Shown here: positions 8,873-16,359 of the stretch, piece after piece | Layout of the letters: every line of letters begins with the position of its first letter | Position numbering within the stretch: position 1 is the stretch's first letter | Origin: Solirhodobacter olei | GTDB lineage: Bacteria; Pseudomonadota; Alphaproteobacteria; Rhodobacterales; Rhodobacteraceae | Assembly (NCBI RefSeq): GCF_004010155.1 | Contig: NZ_RRYH01000010.1 | Location: forward strand, 62,001 to 126,000 | Direction: 5' to 3' | Length of the DNA: 64,000 bases | The notes under the pieces: model-generated | Told to the model about the DNA's origin: nothing | What the model saw: the letters and a program-made list of their open reading frames with translations, nothing else | The model's database searches: none | Program-made: the position numbers and the translations under genes

Positions 8873-9910
8873 TCAGCCCCAGTCGAGCACGACCTTGCCG
8901 GACCTGCCCGAACGCATCGCCTCGAACCCCTCACGGAAGTCCTCGGCCGGGAAGCGGTGGGTGATAACCTTGCGGATATCGAGGCCGTTCTGAAGCATGG
9001 CGATCATCTTGTACCAGGTCTCGAAGATCTCGCGGCCGTAGACGCCCTTGATGGTGATCGCCTTGAACACGATCCGGGACCAGTCGACCGGAGACTTCCC
9101 CGGAGGGATGCCGAGAAGCGCGATGCGCCCGCCCATCACCAGGGCCTCGACCATCTGGTCCATCGCCGCCTGGCTGCCCGACATCTCAAGACCCACGTCG
9201 AAGCCCTGCCGCATCTTCAGCCGGGCGATGACGTCCTTCAGATCCTCCTCGGCCACGTTGACCGGCACCACGTCCGCCACCTCGGCGGCCAGCGCAAGCC
9301 GCGCCGGGTTCACATCGGTGATCACCACGTGCCGGGCGCCGACATGCCGCGCCACCGCCGCCGCCATGATCCCGATCGGACCGGCGCCGGTGATCAGCAC
9401 GTCCTCGCCCACGAGATCGAAGGACAGCGCGGTATGGACGGCGTTGCCCAGCGGATCGAGGATCGCGCCGATCTCGTCGTCGATCTCGTCGGGCAGCGGC
9501 ACCACGTTGAAGGCGGGAAGCCGCAGGTAGCCGGCGAAGGCGCCCTGCTCGTTCACGCCGATGCCGCGCGTCTCGGGGTCGAGGTGAAACTTCCCCGCCC
9601 GCGCCTGGCGGGAGAGATGCCCGATCAGATGCCCCTCGCCCGAGCAGCGCTGCCCGATGGCAAGCCCCTCGACATCGCGCCCCATGTCGACGATCTCGCC
9701 GGCGAACTCATGGCCCGTGACAAGGCCCAGGGGCACGGTCCGCGCGGCCCATTCGTCCCAGTTCCAGATATGCACGTCGGTGCCGCAGATGCCGGTCTTG
9801 CGGATGCGGATCAGCACGTCGTCCGGCCCGATCTCGGGCACCGGCCGATGCTCCAGCCACAGCCCCGGCTCGGGTTTCGCCTTCACCAGCGCCTTCATCT
9901 CGTTGGTCAT
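8873..9910 (-). CDS. tdh: L-threonine 3-dehydrogenase lacking the structural zinc cysteines
   Basis: Zinc-dependent medium-chain dehydrogenase (345 residues) oxidising L-threonine to 2-amino-3-ketobutyrate with NAD+, the substrate for Kbl. Catalytic zinc ligands Cys42 (GICGTD) and His67-Glu68 (GHEF) are present, as are the NAD fold [13 protein letters not shown] and the C-terminal FETWYKM block shared with E. coli Tdh. Oddity: the lobe that normally holds four structural-zinc cysteines (CGHC-x2-C-x7-C after GEGH) reads [19 protein letters not shown], with no cysteine. The enzyme should still be active, but that loop must be held without zinc. Its ATG overlaps the kbl stop by four bases, indicating translational coupling. 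Confidence 0.95.
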   Translation of the reverse strand: MTNEMKALVKAKPEPGLWLEHRPVPEIGPDDVLIRIRKTGICGTDVHIWNWDEWAARTVPLGLVTGHEFAGEIVDMGRDVEGLAIGQRCSGEGHLIGHLSRQARAGKFHLDPETRGIGVNEQGAFAGYLRLPAFNVVPLPDEIDDEIGAILDPLGNAVHTALSFDLVGEDVLITGAGPIGIMAAAVARHVGARHVVITDVNPARLALAAEVADVVPVNVAEEDLKDVIARLKMRQGFDVGLEMSGSQAAMDQMVEALVMGGRIALLGIPPGKSPVDWSRIVFKAITIKGVYGREIFETWYKMIAMLQNGLDIRKVITHRFPAEDFREGFEAMRSGRSGKVVLDWG

Positions 9911-11121
9911 AGCGCGCCAACCTCCCTGCCGGCCTCGGCAAAGGCCGAGAGCGCGAAATCCAGATCCTCCCGGCTCAGCGCCGCGTTCATCTGCGTGCGG
10001 ATCCGGGCGCGGCCCTTCGGCACCACGGGGAAGAAGAACCCGGCGACATAGACCCCGCGGGCGTAAAGCGCCGCCGCCATCTCCTGCGCCAGCCTTGCCT
10101 CGCCCAGCATGACGGGCACGATCGGGTGCTCGCCCTCCAGCAGGTCGAACCCCGCCGCCTTAAGCCCTGCCCGCCAATAGGCGGCATTGTCGAAAAGCTT
10201 CGCGCGCAGATCGTCCGCCGCCTCGACCAGGTCGAGCGCCGCCAGCGCGGCGCCGACCACTGCGGGCGGCAGCGCGTTGGAGAAGAGATAGGGCCGCGCG
10301 CGCTGGCGCAGCAGGTCGATCACCGGCTGCGGCCCGGCGATATATCCCCCCAGCGCGCCGCCAAGCGCCTTGCCGAGCGTGCCGGTGAGGATATCGATCT
10401 TCACCCCGTGATGGGCGGGTGTCCCGCGCCCCTGCGGCCCCATGAACCCGGTCGCGTGGCAATCGTCCACCATGGTCAGCGCCCCGTATGTCTCGGCCAG
10501 CGCTGCGATCTCCGGCAGCTTGGCGAGATAGCCATCCATCGAAAAGACACCGTCGGTCGCGATCAGGATGTGCCGTGCGCCATCGGCCCGGGCGGCCTTC
10601 AGCTGCGCCTCCAGATCGCCCATGTCGGAATTGGCGTAGCGGTAGCGCTTCGCCTTGCAGAGCCGGATCCCGTCGATGATCGAGGCATGGTTCAGCGCAT
10701 CCGAGATCACCGCGTCCTCGGGCCCCAGAAGCGGCTCGAAGAGCCCGCCGTTGGCGTCGAAACAGGCGGCGAAGAGGATCGAGTCGTCCGTGCCCAGGAA
10801 CCCTGCCAGCCGGGTTTCCAGCTGCCGGTGCAGGTCCTGCGTGCCGCAGATGAAACGGACCGAGGCCATGCCGTAGCCGTGGTCGTCCATCGCCTGCTTG
10901 GCGGCGGCGATCAGGGCCGGATGATCGGCGAGGCCGAGGTAGTTGTTGGCGCAGAGGTTCACCATGCGCCCGGCACGGCCCTCCACCGAAACCCACCCGC
11001 CCTGCGGCGAGGTGATCAGCCGCTCGCGCTTCATCAGCCCCTCGGCCTCGATCCCGGCGAGTTCGGTTTCGAGATGGGCGAGGAAGGATGCCCGGTTCGC
11101 CATGGATGATATTTCCGCCAT
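9907..11121 (-). CDS. kbl: Glycine C-acetyltransferase (2-amino-3-ketobutyrate CoA ligase)
   Basis: PLP enzyme of the alpha-oxoamine synthase family (404 residues) that cleaves 2-amino-3-ketobutyrate with CoA to glycine and acetyl-CoA, completing threonine degradation with Tdh. Signatures: [10 protein letters not shown] at 59-68, the SVRFICGTQ loop, [10 protein letters not shown] at 219-228, and Schiff-base Lys251 in [10 protein letters not shown]. Two in-frame ATGs (11121 and 11103) are possible; the first is used. It is the upstream gene of the kbl-tdh pair and follows an XRE/cupin regulator gene on the same strand after 89 bp. That gap contains two copies of a TCCGC-N4-GCGGA palindrome, likely operators. 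Confidence 0.96.
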   Translation of the reverse strand: MAEISSMANRASFLAHLETELAGIEAEGLMKRERLITSPQGGWVSVEGRAGRMVNLCANNYLGLADHPALIAAAKQAMDDHGYGMASVRFICGTQDLHRQLETRLAGFLGTDDSILFAACFDANGGLFEPLLGPEDAVISDALNHASIIDGIRLCKAKRYRYANSDMGDLEAQLKAARADGARHILIATDGVFSMDGYLAKLPEIAALAETYGALTMVDDCHATGFMGPQGRGTPAHHGVKIDILTGTLGKALGGALGGYIAGPQPVIDLLRQRARPYLFSNALPPAVVGAALAALDLVEAADDLRAKLFDNAAYWRAGLKAAGFDLLEGEHPIVPVMLGEARLAQEMAAALYARGVYVAGFFFPVVPKGRARIRTQMNAALSREDLDFALSAFAEAGREVGAL

Positions 11122-11133
11122 AAAAGATGTGCC

Positions 11134-11147
11134 TCCGCTTTGGCGGA
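11134..11147. promoter_or_regulatory. Predicted operator O1 upstream of kbl-tdh
   Basis: TCCGCTTTGGCGGA, an inverted repeat with arms TCCGC/GCGGA around TTTG, 13 bp upstream of the kbl start. It is the exact reverse complement of the second site at 11194-11207, with centres 60 bp apart. Position between a regulator gene and the operon it probably controls supports an operator role. Inference; no binding data. Confidence 0.6.
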
Positions 11148-11193
11148 CAGACTGCCCGCAGATCCGCGATCAGTCAAGATGGCGGAACGAGCA

Positions 11194-11207
11194 TCCGCCA
11201 AAGCGGA
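11194..11207. promoter_or_regulatory. Predicted operator O2 upstream of kbl-tdh
   Basis: TCCGCCAAAGCGGA, the mirror copy of O1, just past the stop of the XRE/cupin regulator gene. Related half-sites (TTCCGCCAT at 11113-11121 and ATGGCGGAA near 11180) flank the pair. The arrangement suggests cooperative binding or looping over the kbl promoter. Confidence 0.6.
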
Positions 11208-11210
11208 CGC

Positions 11211-11771
11211 TCAGCCGTTCTTCACCACCAGGATCGCCCGCGCCGCGCCGCCCTCGGCGCGGATCTCGTGCGGCCGGTCGGCGGCATAGCGCGCCGTGTC
11301 GCCGGGGCCGAGCCGCTCGCTCTCGCCACCGGAGGAGACCAGCAGCGTGCCCTCCAGAACGGTCAGCTGCTCCTGGCAGCCCGGCCCGTGTGGGTCGCTG
11401 ACCAGCGCGCCGCCGGCAGACAGGTCGAGATCGTAGACCTCATGGGCTCCCGCCTCCTCCGGTGGGCTGAGAATGCGGATGCGCACGCCGTTGCCCCGCC
11501 CCTCGATCAGCGGCGCGGCGCCGGCGCGCATCACCTCTATCCCCGGCGCGGTCCGACCCTCCCAGAGCCCGGCGAAATCGACATGCAGCGCCTGGGTCAG
11601 GTTCCAGAGGGTAGAAATCGTCGGACTCGATTCGCCCCTCTCGATCTGGCTGACCATCGAGCGGCTGACGCCAGAGAGCTTTGCCACCGCATCGAGGCTC
11701 AGCCCCTTGGAGCGGCGCGCGGCCTTCAGGCTGGCGGCAAGACGGTCGTGGATGTCTGGGCGGTGGTTCAT
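11211..11771 (-). CDS. XRE-family transcriptional regulator with C-terminal cupin domain
   Basis: A 186-residue regulator: an N-terminal helix-turn-helix (about 10-65, with KGLSLDAVAKLSGVSRSMVS and the ERGESSPTISTLW continuation) and a C-terminal cupin_2 domain (about 110-180, GPGDTARYAADRPHEI). This fold class (PuuR/SutR-like) often senses an amino acid or amine in the cupin and controls the adjacent catabolic operon. The start at ATG 11771 removes a 56-codon low-complexity extension. It lies immediately upstream of kbl-tdh on the same strand, and the paired palindromes between it and kbl are its likely targets, so threonine or a related metabolite is the probable signal (inference). Confidence 0.87.
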   Translation of the reverse strand: MNHRPDIHDRLAASLKAARRSKGLSLDAVAKLSGVSRSMVSQIERGESSPTISTLWNLTQALHVDFAGLWEGRTAPGIEVMRAGAAPLIEGRGNGVRIRILSPPEEAGAHEVYDLDLSAGGALVSDPHGPGCQEQLTVLEGTLLVSSGGESERLGPGDTARYAADRPHEIRAEGGAARAILVVKNG

Positions 11772-11843
11772 CGTGCCAGAACCTGAAGCCCCCGCGGCCA
11801 GGATGTCAACGCCCCGCCCCTCGCCGAAGCCCGGCCCTTCCGG

Positions 11844-11866
11844 CTTCTTCTTGGCCCAAATACTCC
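11844..11866 (-). repeat. Dispersed repeat family A, copy 2
   Basis: On the minus strand it reads GGAGTATTT, then GGG, then CCAAGAAGAAG. It lies between the divergent XRE regulator and DUF1643 genes. Its sequence is nearly the same as copy 4 at 55884-55905. Confidence 0.65.
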
Positions 11867-11937
11867 AGCGGCCCCTCCGGCCCACCTCCGCCCCCAGGCC
11901 CCTTGCGCGCCGCGCCGCCGCGCGGCAAGCCTGCCGC

Positions 11938-12453
11938 ATGATCGCACGCCATCATCGCCGGGGGGAGGTCGCCTCCTCCGCGCTCTACTCGCCCTGCGAG
12001 GCCTATCGCTACGCGCTGACGCGGGAATGGCAACCGGGCGGCGGGCGGCTCCTCTACATCCTCCTGAACCCTTCCACGGCGACCGAGGAGCGCAACGACC
12101 CGACGGTCGAACGCTGCGAGCGCCGGGCTCGGGCACTCGGCTACGGCGGCTTCAGGGTCTGCAACCTCTTCGCCTGGCGCGCGACCGACCCGCGAGACCT
12201 GAAGCGCGCGGCATTGCCCATCGGCCCGGCCAATGACGCGGCGCTTCTGGAGGGCGCGGCCTGGGCCGACCGGGTGATCTGCGGCTGGGGCACGCATGGC
12301 GCGCATCTCGACCGCGGCGCGGCGGTGGAGGCGCTGATGCGCTCCGCCGGCGCGTCGCTCTGGCACCTGGGGCTGACCCGCGCCGGCGCGCCGCGGCATC
12401 CGCTCTACATCGGTTACGCCCGCCAGCCGGAGCCCTGGGCCCTTCTCGCCTGA
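11938..12453 (+). CDS. DUF1643 domain-containing protein
   Basis: A 171-residue protein of unknown function. The block [21 protein letters not shown] (about 39-59), followed by [16 protein letters not shown] and VICGWGTHG, is the DUF1643 (PF07799) signature. No enzymatic role is established; the conserved Asn, Asp, Cys and Trp residues suggest a catalytic or nucleotide-related pocket. The start ATG at 11938 is immediately followed by ATC GCA CGC. It is divergent from the XRE regulator and ends 170 bp before rpsO, separated from it by a probable rpsO promoter. Confidence 0.85.
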   Translation: MIARHHRRGEVASSALYSPCEAYRYALTREWQPGGGRLLYILLNPSTATEERNDPTVERCERRARALGYGGFRVCNLFAWRATDPRDLKRAALPIGPANDAALLEGAAWADRVICGWGTHGAHLDRGAAVEALMRSAGASLWHLGLTRAGAPRHPLYIGYARQPEPWALLA

Positions 12454-12508
12454 TGCCGGGGGCCACCGTGGCCCGCCCCGGCCCGCCCCTTGCCCAAGGG
12501 GATTTCCG

Positions 12509-12537
12509 CTTTCCTTATCGGAGAAATTCCCCTATAC
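12509..12537 (+). promoter_or_regulatory. Candidate promoter for rpsO-pnp
   Basis: CTTTCC (12509-12514) and CTATAC (12532-12537) are separated by 17 bases, resembling the alphaproteobacterial housekeeping pattern CTTGAC-N17-CTATAT (4/6 and 5/6 matches). The region is unusually AT-rich for this genome and lies 87 bp before rpsO. Confidence 0.4.
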
Positions 12538-12623
12538 GCCCGCATCCGCCCCGTGTGGAACCTCCAAGGGCCCTGCTGGACGACATCCCGGCTTGCGCCA
12601 TCACCCTCAACCAGGAGACCCCG

Positions 12624-12893
12624 ATGTCGATCACTGCCGAAGAAAAGACCCGCCTGATCAAGGAATACGGCACCAAGGAAGGCGACACCGGTTCGCCGGA
12701 AGTCCAGGTGGCAATCCTCAGCTCGCGCATCGCCACGCTCACCGAGCACTTCAAATCCCACAAGAAGGACAACCATTCCCGCCGTGGGCTTCTGATGATG
12801 GTGGCGCAGCGCCGCAAGCTGCTGGACTACCTCAAGAAGACGGACGTGTCGCGCTACCAGTCGCTGATCGAGCGTCTCGGCCTGCGCCGCTGA
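12624..12893 (+). CDS. rpsO: 30S ribosomal protein S15
   Basis: An 89-residue primary rRNA-binding protein of the 30S platform, exactly the usual length. Signatures: [23 protein letters not shown] at the start, then [36 protein letters not shown] and a terminal [12 protein letters not shown]. It binds the 16S rRNA three-way junction and often represses its own translation. The rpsO-pnp order is conserved in proteobacteria. A strong hairpin terminator follows directly, so pnp may be expressed partly by read-through and partly from its own promoter. Confidence 0.99.
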   Translation: MSITAEEKTRLIKEYGTKEGDTGSPEVQVAILSSRIATLTEHFKSHKKDNHSRRGLLMMVAQRRKLLDYLKKTDVSRYQSLIERLGLRR

Positions 12894-12915
12894 TCCTGTC
12901 CAGACGGACGACCGG

Positions 12916-12944
12916 ACGCCCGCCCCGAAAGGAGCGGGCGTTTC
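12916..12944 (+). terminator. Rho-independent terminator after rpsO
   Basis: Stem ACGCCCGCCCC / GGAGCGGGCGT with one mismatch and a GAAA tetraloop, followed by TTTC. It starts 23 bp after the rpsO stop. The T-tract is short, so it may also act as an attenuator or an RNase-processing hairpin before pnp. Confidence 0.75.
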
Positions 12945-13156
12945 GCTATTCCGGGGCCACCAGATGCCGATGCAAGGCCACCGCCTGCAATCCCGCTTCC
13001 CAAACCGCCGCGTTTCCTGTATGGCCCCCGCCATCTGAGACGTGACGCCTTCGGCCCCCGGGCGCGTGCGAGAGGATTGGGGGCGGCGGCAATGGGGCCG
13101 CCATTCAAACGGGAGACCCGGCAGGGGCCGGGAGCGCTCCCAAGAGGATACGCTAG

Positions 13157-15304
13157 ATGTTCCATGAAGTGAAAAAATCCATCCAGTGGGGCGAAGAAAC
13201 GCTCACGCTGGAAACCGGCAAGGTTGCCCGTCAGGCCGACGGCTCTGTCATCGCCACGCTCGGCGAGACCTCCGTCATGGCCAACGTGACCTTCGCCAAG
13301 GAACCGAAGCCGGGGCAGGACTTCTTCCCCCTGACGGTCCACTACCAAGAGAAATACTACGCCGCCGGCAAGGTCCCGGGCGGCTTCTTCAAGCGCGAGG
13401 CCCGGCCTTCCGAAAAGGAAACGCTGACCGCGCGCCTGATCGACCGTCCGTGCCGCCCGCTGTTCGTCCCCGGCTTCAAGCATGAAGTGCTGGTGATGTG
13501 CACGGTGCTGAGCCATGACCTCGTCAACGAGCCCGACATCGTCGCGATGATCGCGGCTTCGGCGGCTCTGACGATCTCCGGCGTGCCCTTCATGGGCCCG
13601 ATCGGCGCGGCGCGCGTGGGCTTCTCGGGCGGCAAATACGTGCTGAACCCGGCGGTCGACGACCTGCAAGGCCTGCGCAACAACCCCGACCAGCGCCTCG
13701 ACCTGGTCGTCGCCGGCACCAAGGACGCCGTTATGATGGTCGAATCGGAAGCCTACGAGCTTTCCGAGGCCGAGATGCTGGGCGCCGTGAAGTTCGGCCA
13801 CGAGGCGATGCAGCCGGTGATCGACCTGATCATCTCGCTGGCCGAAATGGCCGCCAAGGAACCCTTCGACTTCACCCCGCCGGATTACTCCGAGCTCTAC
13901 GGCAAGGTGAAGGCCGCGGGCGAAGCGCAGATGCGCGCCGCCTTCGCGATCAAGGACAAGCAGGAGCGCACCAACGCCATCTCCGCCGCGCGCGACGCCA
14001 TCAAGGCCGCGCTGTCGGAAGAGGACCTGGCCGATGCGAACCTCGGCTCTGCCTTCAAGAAGCTGGAAAGCTCGATCCTGCGTGGCGACATCATCTCGGG
14101 CGGTGCCCGGATCGATGGCCGCGACACCAAGACGGTCCGCCCGATCGTCTCGGAAGTGGGCCTGCTGCCGCGCACCCATGGCTCGTCCCTCTTCACCCGG
14201 GGCGAAACTCAGGCGCTGGTCGTGACCACGCTGGGCACCGGCGAGGATGAGCAGATCATCGACGCCCTGCACGGCAACTTCCGCTCGAACTTCCTGCTGC
14301 ATTACAACTTCCCGCCCTATTCGGTCGGCGAGGTTGGTCGCGTGGGTTCGCCCGGCCGTCGCGAGATCGGCCACGGCAAGCTGGCCTGGCGCGCGCTGCA
14401 GGCGGTTCTGCCGCCGGCGACCGACTTCCCCTACACGATCCGCATCGTGTCGGAGATCACCGAGTCGAACGGGTCGTCTTCCATGGCCACGGTCTGCGGT
14501 TCGTCGCTGTCGATGATGGACGCGGGCGTGCCGCTGAAGGCGCCGGTCGCCGGTGTCGCCATGGGCCTCATCCTCGAGGATGATGGCAAATGGGCGGTGC
14601 TGACCGACATCCTCGGCGACGAGGATCACCTCGGCGACATGGACTTCAAGGTCGCGGGCACCGAAAGCGGCATCACCTCGCTGCAGATGGACATCAAGGT
14701 CGCCGGCATCACGCCCGCGATCATGGAGCAGGCCCTCGCCCAGGCGAAGGACGGCCGGATGCACATCCTCGGCGAGATGGCCAAGGCGCTGACCGAGGGC
14801 CGGAGCGAGTTCTCCGCCCACGCGCCGCGCATCGAGACCATGCAGATCCCGACCGACAAGATCCGTGAAGTGATCGGCTCGGGCGGCAAGGTGATCCGCG
14901 AGATCGTGGAAACCTCGGGCGCCAAGGTCGACATCAACGACGACGGCATCATCAAGATCGCCTCGGCCAATGCCGAAGCGATCAAGAAGGCCTATGACAT
15001 GATCTACTCGATCGTGGCGGAGCCCGAGGAAGGCCGGATCTACACCGGCAAGGTCGTGAAGCTCGTCGACTTCGGCGCCTTCGTGAACTTTTTCGGCAAG
15101 CGCGACGGGCTGGTTCATGTCAGCCAGATCGCCAACAAGCGCCTGACCCATCCTTCGGAAGTCCTGAAGGAAGGCCAGGAAGTGAAGGTGAAGCTCCTCG
15201 GCTTCGACGACCGCGGCAAGGTCCGGCTCGGCATGAAGATGGTCGACCAGGAAACCGGCGCCGAGATCGTCGAGAAGAAGAACGAAGAGGACGCGGAGGC
15301 CTGA
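13157..15304 (+). CDS. pnp: Polyribonucleotide nucleotidyltransferase (PNPase)
   Basis: The 3'-5' phosphorolytic exoribonuclease of RNA turnover, 715 residues, the usual length. Two RNase PH-like domains (about 1-210 and 310-540, the second containing [18 protein letters not shown] and the phosphate-binding [12 protein letters not shown] loop) flank a helical linker. A KH domain follows ([17 protein letters not shown], about 555-615), then an S1 domain (about 622-690, [17 protein letters not shown] ... [10 protein letters not shown]). The C-terminus is acidic. The 263-bp region before it holds GC-rich inverted repeats, as expected for a PNPase-autoregulated leader. A perfect terminator follows. 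Confidence 0.99.
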   Translation: MFHEVKKSIQWGEETLTLETGKVARQADGSVIATLGETSVMANVTFAKEPKPGQDFFPLTVHYQEKYYAAGKVPGGFFKREARPSEKETLTARLIDRPCRPLFVPGFKHEVLVMCTVLSHDLVNEPDIVAMIAASAALTISGVPFMGPIGAARVGFSGGKYVLNPAVDDLQGLRNNPDQRLDLVVAGTKDAVMMVESEAYELSEAEMLGAVKFGHEAMQPVIDLIISLAEMAAKEPFDFTPPDYSELYGKVKAAGEAQMRAAFAIKDKQERTNAISAARDAIKAALSEEDLADANLGSAFKKLESSILRGDIISGGARIDGRDTKTVRPIVSEVGLLPRTHGSSLFTRGETQALVVTTLGTGEDEQIIDALHGNFRSNFLLHYNFPPYSVGEVGRVGSPGRREIGHGKLAWRALQAVLPPATDFPYTIRIVSEITESNGSSSMATVCGSSLSMMDAGVPLKAPVAGVAMGLILEDDGKWAVLTDILGDEDHLGDMDFKVAGTESGITSLQMDIKVAGITPAIMEQALAQAKDGRMHILGEMAKALTEGRSEFSAHAPRIETMQIPTDKIREVIGSGGKVIREIVETSGAKVDINDDGIIKIASANAEAIKKAYDMIYSIVAEPEEGRIYTGKVVKLVDFGAFVNFFGKRDGLVHVSQIANKRLTHPSEVLKEGQEVKVKLLGFDDRGKVRLGMKMVDQETGAEIVEKKNEEDAEA

Positions 15305-15329
15305 GGCCTTCCCTTCCCGCACGAAATCG

Positions 15330-15360
15330 AAAGGCCCCGGCGTAACCGCCGGGGCCTTTT
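15330..15360 (+). terminator. Rho-independent terminator after pnp
   Basis: A perfect 13-bp stem AAAGGCCCCGGCG / CGCCGGGGCCTTT with a TAAC loop, ending in TTTT. It begins 25 bp after the pnp stop. Because the stem is flanked by A-runs on the left and T-runs on the right, it could also work for transcripts coming from the opposite strand. Confidence 0.92.
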
Positions 15361-15458
15361 GCTGTCAGGATCTGGGGCATGCCCGCCGTCAACGGCGGCT
15401 TGATGATCTGACGCTGCCCTTAAGGCCCGTCGATAGCGGGACCCGGGACGGACAGGCC

Positions 15459-15482
15459 GCTGGGCCCCGGCCGGGACCCAGC
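15459..15482. repeat. Near-perfect palindrome downstream of the peroxiredoxin gene
   Basis: GCTGGGCCCCGG / CCGGGACCCAGC pairs with a single mismatch. It lies just past the stop of the minus-strand peroxiredoxin gene, 98 bp beyond the pnp terminator. It may serve as a rho-independent-like or transcript-stabilising hairpin for that gene, though no T-tract is present. A second small hairpin (CCGCCGT-CA-ACGGCGG) is at 15383-15398. Confidence 0.4.
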
Positions 15483-15493
15483 GACCGGCCCGA

Positions 15494-16147
15494 TCAGACC
15501 GGCGACTTCGCGAAGCGCAGGTAGGGCAGCTTGATGTCGAGGTTGCCGTATTTCTCCTGCGCCTGGTCGTTGTTCAGGCTGGTGGCCACCACCACGTCCT
15601 GCCCCGGCACCCAGTTCGCGGGCGTCGCCAGCGGCACGCCGTCGGTGATCCGGACCGCGTCGAGCGCCCGCAGGATCTCGGCGAAGTTGCGGCCGACCGA
15701 CATCGGATAGGTCATCGTCAGCCGCACCTTCTTGTCCGGCCCGATGATGTAGACGGTGCGCACCGTGGCCGTATGGGCGGGCGTGCGGCCGTCGGGCAGC
15801 ACCGCCTCTGCCGGCAGCATGTCATAGGCCTTGGCGACGGTCAGCGAGCTGTCGTCGATGATCGGGAAGTCGGCCGAGGTGCCGGCGAAGGCCTCGATAT
15901 CGCGCTTCCACTTCTTGTGGTCGTCGACGCTGTCCACCGAGACGCCGATCACCTTGGTCTTCCGCTTCGCGAATTCCCCCGCGAGCTGCGCGACGGCCCC
16001 GAATTCGGTGGTGCAGATCGGGGTGAAATCCTTCGGATGGCTGAACAGGATCGCGTAGCCGTCGCCGATCCAGTCATGGAACCGGATTGTCCCCTCGGTC
16101 GACTCGGCGGTGAAGTCGGGGGCGATGTCGTTGATACGCAGACCCAT
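15494..16147 (-). CDS. 1-Cys peroxiredoxin (Prx6 type)
   Basis: A cytoplasmic thiol peroxidase of 217 residues reducing H2O2, organic peroxides or peroxynitrite. The peroxidatic cysteine is Cys45 in FSHPKDFTPICTTE. The protein carries the long C-terminal extension of the Prx6 subfamily (MTYPMSVGRNFAEILRALD, then NWVPGQDVVV). No second resolving cysteine is visible anywhere in the sequence, so it is a true 1-Cys enzyme needing an external thiol reductant. The gene stands alone, convergent with pnp and divergent from the flavo-iron-sulfur oxidoreductase (212 bp). Confidence 0.95.
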   Translation of the reverse strand: MGLRINDIAPDFTAESTEGTIRFHDWIGDGYAILFSHPKDFTPICTTEFGAVAQLAGEFAKRKTKVIGVSVDSVDDHKKWKRDIEAFAGTSADFPIIDDSSLTVAKAYDMLPAEAVLPDGRTPAHTATVRTVYIIGPDKKVRLTMTYPMSVGRNFAEILRALDAVRITDGVPLATPANWVPGQDVVVATSLNNDQAQEKYGNLDIKLPYLRFAKSPV

Positions 16148-16359
16148 GGGGTGTCCCTTTCATGGTAAGGATGTCTTCCGGCAGACATAAGCCGCCCGGG
16201 CCGCGATGGCGAGTCCCCCGCCCGGCCGGACCGCGGCGGCCCGCCCGAAAACGACGCGCATCGCCGCCCGCATGTCGCACCGGGCCCGGGCAGGCGGGCG
16301 GGGGCGGCCCTACGATCGGGTCAGACCGCCCGTCGGAACGCCAGCCCGGGAGCCCGCCG

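Noticed and set aside
12854-15322. An 822-codon open frame on the minus strand opposite pnp
   Set aside because: It is fully antisense to a well-supported PNPase and is rich in His, Asp, Gly and Arg, as expected from GC-rich codon-position bias. No family resemblance is seen.
15370-15425. Possible small RNA between pnp and the peroxiredoxin gene
   Set aside because: Two hairpins exist, but they are better explained as gene-end structures, and no promoter is visible.
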